NCBI GenBank assembly: GCA_045636025.1
Contig: JAZTWP010000033.1
Coordinates: 62,001 to 126,000 of the forward strand
Source: UBA1081 sp045636025
GTDB taxonomy: Bacteria; Bacillota; Clostridia; Oscillospirales; Acutalibacteraceae
Reading direction: 5' to 3'
DNA length: 64,000 bases
Shown here: positions 52,542 through 60,129 of the stretch, one piece after another
Layout of the letters: every line of letters begins with the position of its first letter
How positions within the stretch are numbered: position 1 is the first letter of the stretch
Notes under the pieces: generated by a model
The model's database searches: none
What the model was told of the DNA's origin: nothing
The model's input: the letters and a program-made list of their open reading frames with translations, nothing else
Position numbers and translations under genes: made by a program

Positions 52542-53747
52542 TTATTTTGCAGGAGGTACGTTGATTTCGAGGTCTGTAAGGGGGAATGAACAGCAGGGAT
52601 GGATACAATCAAACTTGTAGTCTGCAAGTCTGCGGTATTCAAGGTGCTTGGGCACATAAACCTTACCTGAAATCAGATGTGAATGACAGAATCCGCATTC
52701 ACCGCTGCGGCATCTTGCAGGAGCTGCAAGACCGTTCTGTTCAATTATCTGCATAACTGAATCTGTTGACTTACCCTTGATGATATATGTCTTATCCTGA
52801 ATTGTAACGGTGATTCTGACTGTTTCGGGGATTCCTGCAGGATAATCTGCCTGATTCTGAGGATTATGGAATTCACCGAACATTTCGTGTCTGATATATT
52901 TTTTGGGAAGCTCAAGTTTTTCAAGCTCTTTATCTACGAATTCATACATCTGCTGAGGTCCGCAGAGGAAAACAGAATATGCTTCATTTTCGGGAGCGTA
53001 TTTTTTGATGAGTTCTGCTGTGATAAAGCCTTTTTCACAGCCTTCGGGAATTTCTGCATCCTTATCGCTGAGTACGTGAACAACCTTGATTTTGTTGCAT
53101 TTCTTCTCAAGCTCTGCGAGTTCGTCACGGAAGAGAATATTATCATAATTTCTGCTGCCGTAAAGAAGAGTCAGCTCAAAATCTTCGTCACCGTCATTGA
53201 TTGCATTAGCCATTGAAACAAAGGGAGTGATACCGCTGCCGCCTGCAAGACAGATAACTTTTTTTGCATCACGGAGAGGTTGATATTCAAAATTACCTGC
53301 AGGTGCAGAAACTTCAACTTCTCTGCCCACTTCCCAGTTATCAAATATATACTGAGACATAAGTCCGCCTTCCACAAGCTTGATTGTGAGGACATATTTC
53401 CCCTCAAGTGAATCCTTTGGAGAAGATGAAATTGAATATGCTCTTGTTACAGGCATTCCTTCGATTGTTTCAAAAACAGTCAGGTACTTACCTGCACCGA
53501 AATATGCGAGTGCAGTTGTACCCTTTGATTCGTCGGGTACGAGTGTGAAGCTCTTTGTATCTTCTGCCATAACCTTCACATCAGCAACTTTAAGATACTG
53601 TCTCTTGGGATGAAGTGCCTTTGCAAGTGCAGTTGCGTTATCTGAAAATGAAGGCAGTTCAGCCTTTGCTTCCTTGAATCTTGACTGACGGTCAGGAAGC
53701 ATTTTTAAGAATTTTGAACCTTTGAGGTTATTAAAATGCTTAGCCAT
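52542..53747 (-). CDS. Flavin reductase with C-terminal 2Fe-2S ferredoxin domain
   Basis: 401 residues. An N-terminal extension of about 50 residues precedes an FAD domain (TRAYSISSSPKDS), an NAD(P) domain (VICLAGGSGITPFVSMANAI; VFLCGPQQMYEFV), and a plant-type ferredoxin domain with cysteines in ARCRSGECGFCHS and a fourth Cys near the C-terminus (DCIHPCCSFP). It should pass electrons from NAD(P)H through FAD to the cluster. It begins one base after the phytoene-desaturase-like stop, with the ribosome site inside that gene, so the two very likely work together. Confidence 0.92.
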   Translation of the reverse strand: MAKHFNNLKGSKFLKMLPDRQSRFKEAKAELPSFSDNATALAKALHPKRQYLKVADVKVMAEDTKSFTLVPDESKGTTALAYFGAGKYLTVFETIEGMPVTRAYSISSSPKDSLEGKYVLTIKLVEGGLMSQYIFDNWEVGREVEVSAPAGNFEYQPLRDAKKVICLAGGSGITPFVSMANAINDGDEDFELTLLYGSRNYDNILFRDELAELEKKCNKIKVVHVLSDKDAEIPEGCEKGFITAELIKKYAPENEAYSVFLCGPQQMYEFVDKELEKLELPKKYIRHEMFGEFHNPQNQADYPAGIPETVRITVTIQDKTYIIKGKSTDSVMQIIEQNGLAAPARCRSGECGFCHSHLISGKVYVPKHLEYRRLADYKFDCIHPCCSFPLTDLEINVPPAK

Positions 53748-53748
53748 A

Positions 53749-55302
53749 TTATTTGCCCTCCTTCAGCTTTTTAACCACAATTCCTGCGGCTTTTTCACCT
53801 GTATAATATGCACAGCCGTAGCCGTCGCCTCTCTCCTGGGTTGCACCGCAGAACCAGAAGTTATCAAAGGGCTGGTCTTTTTCATACTGAATTGTTCTGG
53901 GAAGCATACTATCCCACTTTTCGAGCATATAGCCGTAAGGTGTACCCAGAGGTGTGTTGAGATAACGTGCAAATGTGGGAGGAAGTGCAATTTCGATTTC
54001 TTCAATATAAGGCTTGATTGAAATATTAAGAGCTTTTTCGCAGGTTTCAATCATATCTTCTGCAACCTTTGTCTTGAACTTCTTATAGTCCTGAGGTCTG
54101 ATATCCTTCATAACGTCACCGAATGTCATTGTTGTAAGGAAAAGCTGGCTTGTGCCTTCGGGAGTACAGTCGGGAATAATTTCGTTAAGGCAGTTGATGA
54201 TGCAATAACCGCTGAAATAATTCTGAGCTGCTTCATACTGCTTGTCTGAGTCTGAATCGGGAGCAATGAAAACAGAATAGTCTGTGATTCCGAGCTCTTC
54301 CTTAGTTTTGTTCATACCGAGGTAAACTGTTGTGAGTGTACAAGCAGTTTTTCTTGCCTGCAGCATTTTAAGCTGCATTTCGGGAACATCTTTCTTATCC
54401 ATAAGCTCTGTGAAAACCTTATAAGGATAAGCATTACAGATAAACTGCTTACCGTAGACTTCCTTTTCACCGTTGATAACAACGCCTGCAGGTTTACCGT
54501 TTTTCATTATGATTTTTGTTACATCTGAGTTATACCAGATTTCACCACCGAAGTCACGGATTTTCTTATCTATTGCAAGGCTCATTTCGTGGCTTCTGTA
54601 CTTAGGAATACCTGTTCCGCTTCTTACATAGCTGTGAAGAACGCACATATAGTAAAGGAAGTCAAACTGTGATGCGGGTGAACCCATATAACACCAGTAT
54701 GTGTTAAAAATATCCTGAGCCTTCTTGGGCATACCGAGATCATCAAGAGCTTCTTTCATTGTGTGAGAAACCATAGTCATAATATCGGGAACATCTTTAA
54801 GACAACCGGGAATTTTTGAAGGGTCTTCAAGACATTCAAAAGCCTTGAACATATTGATTGACATATCAAATGCCTTTCTGCTGCTTTCATATGAACCCGG
54901 AACGAGTTCATCGAGCTTTCTTGAGAAAGCTTCAAAACCCACGGGCATACGTGCATCAACAGTTACAAGAACACCGTCTTCATTGACAAACGCATCCTTG
55001 TCACCCTCTTTTGCGGGAACAACAAGACGGAATGTGGAATCATGTCTGCACCATTCCACATCAGCATCAATACGGTTGAACACTTCTTCGATTGTGCCGA
55101 CTTCTTTTTCGTCACCGATACCTGCAAGTTCGTGAAGTGAGGGTTCAAACTCAAATCTGCCTCTTACAAATGAAGAAGCTGAGCCGCCGGGAATGTTATG
55201 TCTTTCAAGAAGAAGAACTGAAAGACCTTCTTTTGCACAGTTTGCAGCAGCTGCAAGACCGCCGTTACCTGCACCGATAACAATTACGTCATAAGTTTTC
55301 AT
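53749..55302 (-). CDS. Phytoene desaturase/RetSat-like FAD oxidoreductase
   Basis: 517 residues. The N-terminal FAD site is VIVIGAGNGGLAAAANCAKE with LLLERHNIPGGSASSF, and the C-terminal FAD motif is NFWFCGATQERGDGYGCAYY. The family includes carotenoid desaturases, carotenoid isomerases and retinol saturase, acting on hydrophobic polyenes by hydride transfer in either direction. No phytoene synthase is near, so carotenoid synthesis is unlikely from this locus alone. The coupled reductase gene suggests a reductive reaction; the substrate is unknown. It overlaps the VTT gene by 4 bases. Confidence 0.85.
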   Translation of the reverse strand: MKTYDVIVIGAGNGGLAAAANCAKEGLSVLLLERHNIPGGSASSFVRGRFEFEPSLHELAGIGDEKEVGTIEEVFNRIDADVEWCRHDSTFRLVVPAKEGDKDAFVNEDGVLVTVDARMPVGFEAFSRKLDELVPGSYESSRKAFDMSINMFKAFECLEDPSKIPGCLKDVPDIMTMVSHTMKEALDDLGMPKKAQDIFNTYWCYMGSPASQFDFLYYMCVLHSYVRSGTGIPKYRSHEMSLAIDKKIRDFGGEIWYNSDVTKIIMKNGKPAGVVINGEKEVYGKQFICNAYPYKVFTELMDKKDVPEMQLKMLQARKTACTLTTVYLGMNKTKEELGITDYSVFIAPDSDSDKQYEAAQNYFSGYCIINCLNEIIPDCTPEGTSQLFLTTMTFGDVMKDIRPQDYKKFKTKVAEDMIETCEKALNISIKPYIEEIEIALPPTFARYLNTPLGTPYGYMLEKWDSMLPRTIQYEKDQPFDNFWFCGATQERGDGYGCAYYTGEKAAGIVVKKLKEGK

Positions 55303-56024
55303 TTGTTTGCCTCCTTAGTTTCTACTGATTGTTTTTTCTTCTGTTTTTTGCTCATAAGCACAGATGCAAGAATTGCAAAAAGAAGTGCCGGAAGAGCGTA
55401 AAGGAATGTAAGCGGATTTGAAAGGTCTCCGTATTCTCCGAGAATTGTCCAGAGAACATTCAGAATCAGCATTCCGAGATTTGCCGCAAGAAAATACTTG
55501 CCGAAAGGTATTTTCATTGCACCGAAAATAAGGCTTGAAAGGTCAGAGGGCATAAGTCCGCCCGCCTTAAATACAAACACAACCGCAAATGAATTTTCAC
55601 CTGCAAAGCTGTCAAGTTTGCTTATTGCCTTAAACTTGCCTTTGAGAGAATCAACCATTTCAGCACCCATAAATCTGCCGAGGAAATAAGGCAGAATCAG
55701 GCTGCAGGCGGTTGCAACGGCATTGACAAGCACTGCTGTCCACAGATTGTCAAATACAATTCCCGAAAGCACAAAAAGTACAGCAGGCGGAAAAATAAGA
55801 GCAAAAGATTTGACAATGCTGAATGCAGTTATAATAAGCGCAACAGCAATTGTGCCGCCTGTGAGATACTGTGTCAGCACATCAACATTGCTTACTGAAA
55901 TATTGTTCTTTTTCATAAAAACTATGCACATTACAACCATTGCAAGCATAAATGCAAAAGAAACAATCTGCATAATTTTAATCAGTTTTCCGTACTTTTT
56001 GTCGGAATTGTTTTTCTGACCCAT
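55299..56024 (-). CDS. VTT/TVP38-family membrane protein
   Basis: 241 residues with about six membrane helices and the VTT core: LIFPPAVLFVLSGIVFDNLW, YFLGRFMGAEMV, then VVFVFKAGGLMPSDLSSLIF in place of the usual RFIPxxP region. VTT proteins are linked to lipid scrambling or transport. It is the first gene of the three-gene redox operon. GGAGGGATAAT precedes the ATG. Confidence 0.85.
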   Translation of the reverse strand: MGQKNNSDKKYGKLIKIMQIVSFAFMLAMVVMCIVFMKKNNISVSNVDVLTQYLTGGTIAVALIITAFSIVKSFALIFPPAVLFVLSGIVFDNLWTAVLVNAVATACSLILPYFLGRFMGAEMVDSLKGKFKAISKLDSFAGENSFAVVFVFKAGGLMPSDLSSLIFGAMKIPFGKYFLAANLGMLILNVLWTILGEYGDLSNPLTFLYALPALLFAILASVLMSKKQKKKQSVETKEANK

Positions 56025-56053
56025 ATTATCCCTCCGAAAAGCTATATATAGTT

Positions 56054-56083
56054 ATTATAGAACAGTTTGTTTGTATATGTCAA
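56054..56083 (-). promoter_or_regulatory. Promoter of the VTT-desaturase-reductase operon
   Basis: TTGACA (56083-56078), 18 bases, TATAAT (56059-56054). Confidence 0.8.
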
Positions 56084-56130
56084 CATAAGTTTTGATATAA
56101 TTGACATTAAATTTTGTATACTTCATAAAA

Positions 56131-56151
56131 AAAGCCGCATAAAGCGGCTTT
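56131..56151 (-). terminator. Terminator of the zinc-ribbon protein gene
   Basis: AAAGCCGC and GCGGCTTT pair around ATAAA; the minus strand continues with TTTTTATG. Confidence 0.85.
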
Positions 56152-56161
56152 CCGATTGGCA

Positions 56162-56722
56162 TTATCCTGTTATTAACCTGAGTGAAGGAATAAAGACAGA
56201 AATAACAAACAATATCAATGAAATTATTGCAAAATACACTGATATTTTGAAAAACGGAATTTCATCCTCCAACTTTTTGCATTTTTCTTTCGCATCTTTT
56301 TTATACTGAGCTTTATTATTCATATACAATACAGCATTTTCAGTCTTAAAAGAAGAATTAAACTTGGAGCGAGGCATTACAAAAAGAAATTCAGCTACAA
56401 AAAAACATACAATGCTGAGATGGTTTGCGATATTTTCACATGCGTGATACAAACTGATACCTGGAAGTGATTTTGTTGTTACAGATACAATCAGCTCCAT
56501 AATAACAACAAAAATCATATCAACCAAATCACTGAAAAACCAACTGAAAAAGCCCAGACAAACCAGAACAAACCCTGCAATGACAAACATTTTAGTTTTG
56601 CTGAGTTTTAATTTGTAATCGCATTTAATTATCGGTTTAAGAATTTCAACCGGACAACCACAACCGGGACATATTACAGCTTCATCAAATAATTCTTTTC
56701 CGCACTTTGTACAATTTTTCAT
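56162..56722 (-). CDS. Zinc-ribbon membrane protein, function unknown
   Basis: 186 residues. A short N-terminal zinc ribbon (NCTKCGKELFDEAVICPGCG) is followed by two or three central membrane helices and a last helix at the C-terminus (ISLILFVISVFIPSLRLI). The design is common in Firmicutes membrane proteins of unknown role. GGAGGGATAGGTT precedes the ATG. It has its own terminator. Confidence 0.75.
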   Translation of the reverse strand: MKNCTKCGKELFDEAVICPGCGCPVEILKPIIKCDYKLKLSKTKMFVIAGFVLVCLGFFSWFFSDLVDMIFVVIMELIVSVTTKSLPGISLYHACENIANHLSIVCFFVAEFLFVMPRSKFNSSFKTENAVLYMNNKAQYKKDAKEKCKKLEDEIPFFKISVYFAIISLILFVISVFIPSLRLITG

Positions 56723-56825
56723 AACCTATCCCTCCTGCGATACAATCTTATTTTATTCTGCTTTATGTTATTTGTCAATATTTGTTGCGATTTATCTTAT
56801 ACTGTTTTTTAGAGGTGATAAAAGT

Positions 56826-56981
56826 ATGAAACCTTTAAAAGATAAAATAAGTATAACAATTGATAATGATGTTTTGGAAAAAATAAAAACAGAAACAGAA
56901 AATGATGACAGAGCATTATCTCAATACATCAATCTTATATTAAAACAACACATCAAAAACACAGAACATACAGAATCATAA
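56826..56981 (+). CDS. Small ribbon-helix-helix-like protein
   Basis: 51 residues: a strand-forming KISITIDNDVLEKIKTETEN and a second helix LSQYINLILKQHIKN, the pattern of CopG/Arc-type DNA-binding dimers. GAGGTGATAAAAGT precedes the ATG at 56826. No toxin or other partner gene is adjacent, so it may be an orphan antitoxin or a lone regulator. Confidence 0.6.
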   Translation: MKPLKDKISITIDNDVLEKIKTETENDDRALSQYINLILKQHIKNTEHTES

Positions 56982-57106
56982 TTTCACAGATTTATGGTTT
57001 AATATCATTTTTTGTTCAGGTATTTCATCCGCAAAATGCACGATATAGCACATATATCATAAAATCCAAAAACACTTCAAAAACTGACAATATAAAACAA
57101 AACAAA

Positions 57107-57146
57107 AAAACTCTTACAAGCAGTTCATTCTGCTGTAAGAGTTTTT
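57107..57146. terminator. Terminator of agcS
   Basis: AAACTCTTACA and TGTAAGAGTTT arms (with an inner CAG/CTG continuation and one bulge) are flanked by A and T runs on the two sides. Confidence 0.85.
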
Positions 57147-57155
57147 ATTATTTTA

Positions 57156-58529
57156 TTACTTCTTCTTTTTACGCACCTTGCCAACGACAAGTTTTGACAG
57201 CACCGCAAGTGCAAGTACGTTGGGGATAACCATAAGCTGATTGAACATATCTGTAAGTTCCCATACAAGGTCGTTTGAAAGGCATGAGCCGAGGAATACG
57301 AAGATAACTGCAATTGCTGCATAAATCTTTTCTGATTTCTTACCGAAGAGGTAAACCATATTTGTTTTTCCGAAAAGATTCCAGCCGATTATTGTTGAGA
57401 ATGCGAAGAAAAGAAGACAGATTGCAACGAAGATATTACCGCCCTTTTCACCGAAGACACTGCCGAATGCGAGCTGAGCCATATTAGCCTTTGTAACACC
57501 ATCTGCAGCGCCTGTAGCAAGAATGCCACCCTTTGTGTAAAGAGTTGAAATAACAACAAGAGCTGTCATTGTGAGAACTACAAATGTATCAATGAACACA
57601 CCTGCCATTGCGATAACACCCTGATCGTGGGGCTTTTCAACATTTGCAAGAGCATGTGCGTGAGGTGTTGAACCCATACCTGCTTCGTTTGAGAAAAGAC
57701 CTCTCTTTGCGCCCTGGCTGATAGCCTGCTTGAGCAATGCACCTACACTACCGCCGAAAAGAGCCTGAGGCATAAATGCATACTTGAAAATCATACCGAA
57801 AGCTGAAGGAACATTCTTGATATTTACTGCAAGAATTATAAGACCGCCTACTATGTAAAGAAGAGCCATTACAGGAACAATCTTTTCAGCAACAGATGCA
57901 ATTCTTGTTGCACCGCCGATAAAGATGAAACCTGCAGCAACAGCAACAACAATACCTACAATCCAACCGGGTACACCGAATGCAGTATTGAATGTTTCTG
58001 CAATTGAGTTTGACTGAACCATTGCACCCATAAAGCCGAGAGCAAGTGTAGCCGCAACTGCAAAGAAACCTGCAAGAGCCTTACCTGCTTTGCCTTTGAA
58101 TGCCTTTGTTATGTAGTATACGGGACCGCCTTCAACACTGCCGTCTTCATTGACCTTGCGTGTTTCCTGAGCGAGAACGGCTTCAGCATAAATTGTTGCC
58201 ATACCGAAGAAAGCAATAACCCACATCCAGAAAATAGCACCGGGACCACCTATAAGGATAGCACCACAGGCACCGACGATATTGCCTGTACCTACCTGAG
58301 CAGCAATTGCTGTTGCAAGAGCCTGGAATGAACTGAGACCGCTTTTCTGTTTGCCGCCTCTGAGTGAGAGTCCGCCAAAAGTCTTTTTCATAGCTTCACC
58401 GAAGCAACGCACCTGAACAAACTTTGTCTTTACAGTATAGAAAAATCCGATACCGATAAGAAGAATGATCAGAATGTAGTCAGACAGATACATATTGATT
58501 GTCTGGACAATTTTGAGAAGTGTTTCCAT
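57156..58529 (-). CDS. Sodium/alanine-glycine symporter, AgcS family
   Basis: 457 residues and about 11 membrane helices. Family text: LATAIAAQVGTGNIVGACGA, GGPGAIFWMWVIAFFGMATI, YAEAVLAQETR, GGSVGALLKQAISQGAKRGL with FSNEAGMGSTPHAHALA. It takes up alanine or glycine with sodium. The upstream glycine riboswitch points to glycine as the physiological signal. The ATG at 58529 follows GGAGAGATTACA. Confidence 0.95.
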   Translation of the reverse strand: METLLKIVQTINMYLSDYILIILLIGIGFFYTVKTKFVQVRCFGEAMKKTFGGLSLRGGKQKSGLSSFQALATAIAAQVGTGNIVGACGAILIGGPGAIFWMWVIAFFGMATIYAEAVLAQETRKVNEDGSVEGGPVYYITKAFKGKAGKALAGFFAVAATLALGFMGAMVQSNSIAETFNTAFGVPGWIVGIVVAVAAGFIFIGGATRIASVAEKIVPVMALLYIVGGLIILAVNIKNVPSAFGMIFKYAFMPQALFGGSVGALLKQAISQGAKRGLFSNEAGMGSTPHAHALANVEKPHDQGVIAMAGVFIDTFVVLTMTALVVISTLYTKGGILATGAADGVTKANMAQLAFGSVFGEKGGNIFVAICLLFFAFSTIIGWNLFGKTNMVYLFGKKSEKIYAAIAVIFVFLGSCLSNDLVWELTDMFNQLMVIPNVLALAVLSKLVVGKVRKKKK

Positions 58530-58556
58530 TGTAATCTCTCCAATAAAAATAAAATA

Positions 58557-58745
58557 ACCGCCCTGTAAAAAGGCGGTCTGAAAAAAATGCAAAACATACA
58601 TAAAAGTTATATATATTCTGCTCTGTCCTTTTGCCTGAGAGATTCAGCGTTTCCGCCTTGCACCTTTGGCACCCAATTGAATGGACTTCTCCAGAGCCTC
58701 CTCCGCTATCGGTTTCATAAGATTCCGACAGTTTCACAGGTAACT
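58557..58745 (-). ncRNA. Glycine riboswitch (single aptamer) with expression-platform terminator
   Basis: The minus strand carries the glycine aptamer text GGAGGAGGCTCTGGAGAAG, GGGTGCCAAAGGTGCAAGG and the hallmark CTCTCAGGCAAAAGGACAG. The stem closing pair GCTCTG/CAGAGC brackets it (about 58619-58697). A terminator stem at 58557-58577 (ACCGCC/GGGCGGT) followed by ATTTTATTTTTATT stands before agcS. The promoter begins right at the 5' end, so there is room for only one aptamer with a short helper stem. Confidence 0.9.
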
Positions 58746-58752
58746 GAGTAAA

Positions 58753-58781
58753 AGTATAACACAGTAAAATATATATGTCAA
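58753..58781 (-). promoter_or_regulatory. Promoter of the riboswitch-agcS transcript
   Basis: TTGACA (58781-58776), 17 bases, TATACT (58758-58753). From here to about 59040 I see no gene. Confidence 0.8.
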
Positions 58782-59041
58782 TAAAGAAATTCTATATTCT
58801 TATGTTCTTTCAATTTATTTCTGAAATGAGCTTTTTGACCATTCAAATAATGTTGCGGAAATTAAATCAAACAATAAAACTATACAATTCGCCATCAACT
58901 AACGTTACCTCATATTAAGTGTATAGTACCACTCTCAAAATTCAATTCGTTTGACCGAAAGGCGACCTTACCTCTTCACTATTCACTCTTACTTCTTCAC
59001 TGAAATTCCGTTCACGATTTTTTAGTGAAAAGGTAAAAAGT

Positions 59042-59118
59042 AAAATCGACAAACTTCTGTCGAAATTCGTCGATTTTTTGGGAGTACGTCTCATTTTAGA
59101 ACCACAAAAAAAATCATC
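59042..59118. repeat. Direct repeat, left copy, beside the helical-protein gene
   Basis: AATCGACAAACTTCTGTCGA then ATTCGTCGATTTTTTGGGAGTAC, ending near AGAACCAC. A near copy stands at 59825. Each contains a TCGACA...TGTCGA stem, a second GTCGA and a T-run, so each may also act as a terminator. Confidence 0.65.
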
Positions 59119-59595
59119 CTACGTGTATTTCTGAATATATCTTTTAGCTTCGTTTTTTATCCAAGTACGATTATGAGTAAGAAACGGTTCAATTAAATCA
59201 GAATATCCTGTTGCACCCATTTTATATAAAGTATCGATTACTTGTCCGTCTACATCATCGTCATTAAGAAGTGATACTATCTGTTCAGCATATTCACAAA
59301 ACATCTTTTTCCCTAACAACATAACAAAACTTTGCCTGCCTCGCTTTGCATTTTTATCAAGGCAAATTGAAACAATTCGGTCAATTTGGTTATTATTCAG
59401 CTTGTTTTTGTTTTCAGAAAGGAACTGTCTTATTTCTTCTCCTATTTCCCATATCTTATGCTCAAACTCATACCAATCATGAACATCAGGTGCTAAATCC
59501 ATAAATGGCAAATCCGGTAAGTTTTCTTCAGGAATTAAAGCTTCTGCTCTACCCAACAAATTATCAAGTTCATTGTCAAAAGCTTTTCTGTCCAT
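59119..59595 (-). CDS. Small helical protein, possible immunity protein or HEAT-like domain
   Basis: 158 residues, acidic and helical, with a central IVSICLDKNAKRGRQSFVML and a repeated pattern IVSLLNDDDVDGQVIDTLYK, GYSDLIEPFLTHNRTWIKNE, KRYIQKYT that looks like two short HEAT-type helical pairs. I do not recognise the family with certainty; orphan immunity proteins of polymorphic toxin systems have this look. The gene is more AT-rich than neighbours and is framed by direct repeats at 59042 and 59825. AGAGGTG precedes the ATG at 59595. Confidence 0.55.
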   Translation of the reverse strand: MDRKAFDNELDNLLGRAEALIPEENLPDLPFMDLAPDVHDWYEFEHKIWEIGEEIRQFLSENKNKLNNNQIDRIVSICLDKNAKRGRQSFVMLLGKKMFCEYAEQIVSLLNDDDVDGQVIDTLYKMGATGYSDLIEPFLTHNRTWIKNEAKRYIQKYT

Positions 59596-59689
59596 AAAAT
59601 AAGCACCTCTCAAATTATATTTATTAAATTAATTATATCACACCATATACATAATTACAATCGGGTGCGGGTGTCAAAAAATCAATGAG

Positions 59690-59822
59690 AAGCATTGCAT
59701 GTAATCCGTCGCAAGACGGAATGTAATCAATCCGAAGATTGAATGCACCTACGGTGATGACATACAGCTTCGCTGATTACATACGCCTGACGGCGATTGC
59801 ATACAAATCCTTCGGATTGGAT
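59690..59822. repeat. Array of six different mini-hairpins at 19-22 base spacing
   Basis: Starts at 59705, 59727, 59746, 59765, 59784 and 59806: TCCGTC-GCAA-GACGGA, TCAATC-CGAA-GATTGA, CACC-TAC-GGTG, CAGC-TTC-GCTG, CGCC-TGAC-GGCG and AATCC-TTC-GGATT. Stems differ but linkers are alike (ATGTAAT, ATGACATAC, ATTACATAC, ATTGCATAC). Together with the direct repeat at 59825 this fills the 345-base gap up to 59940; no gene is seen. Confidence 0.75.
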
Positions 59823-59824
59823 AA

Positions 59825-59900
59825 AAAAAATCGACAACCTTCTGTCGAAGATTGTCGAATTTTTTTTGGCAGTACTTTCCAAAAGTGAACCATAATAAAT
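59825..59900. repeat. Direct repeat, right copy
   Basis: AATCGACAACCTTCTGTCGA then GATTGTCGAATTTTTTTTGG and AGTAC, ending near GTGAACCATAATA. It matches the copy at 59042 over most of its length in the same orientation. Confidence 0.65.
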
Positions 59901-59940
59901 TCAACTTACATGCTTAAAAAATAAGTAAAACTATAAAAAC

Positions 59941-60117
59941 TCAGAAGTGACGGTCACGAGGAACCTTGTCGGTTATTTTGTTGAAAATTCTGTACAACAG
60001 ATACATAATCTTATTGTCAACATTAAGCCAGTATACTGCCTGAATAAGTGCGAAGCCGAAAACTGCAACCGCAACAATGCAAGCAATTATCTTCAGAATT
60101 ATGATTATTATACCCAT
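59941..60117 (-). CDS. 58-residue membrane protein at the end of the dehydratase-family operon
   Basis: Reading the minus strand from the ATG at 60117 gives MGIIIIILKIIACIVAVAVF with GFALIQAVYWLNVDNK and a basic end KITDKVPRDRHF. It has one long or two short membrane helices. AAGGAGGAATAAGT precedes the ATG, 12 bases after the stop of the HgdB-like gene, so it belongs to that operon. No family is recognised. Confidence 0.7.
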   Translation of the reverse strand: MGIIIIILKIIACIVAVAVFGFALIQAVYWLNVDNKIMYLLYRIFNKITDKVPRDRHF

Positions 60118-60129
60118 ACTTATTCCTCC

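Noticed and set aside
53749..55302. Carotenoid biosynthesis locus
   Set aside because: Only a desaturase-family protein is present; no phytoene synthase, cyclase or prenyl transferase is nearby.
56826..56981. Complete toxin-antitoxin pair
   Set aside because: Only the ribbon-helix-helix-like protein is seen; no toxin-like gene flanks it.
59690..59822. Hairpin array considered as a CRISPR
   Set aside because: Units are about 19-22 bases, the stems differ from one another, there are no constant repeats with unique spacers and no cas genes.
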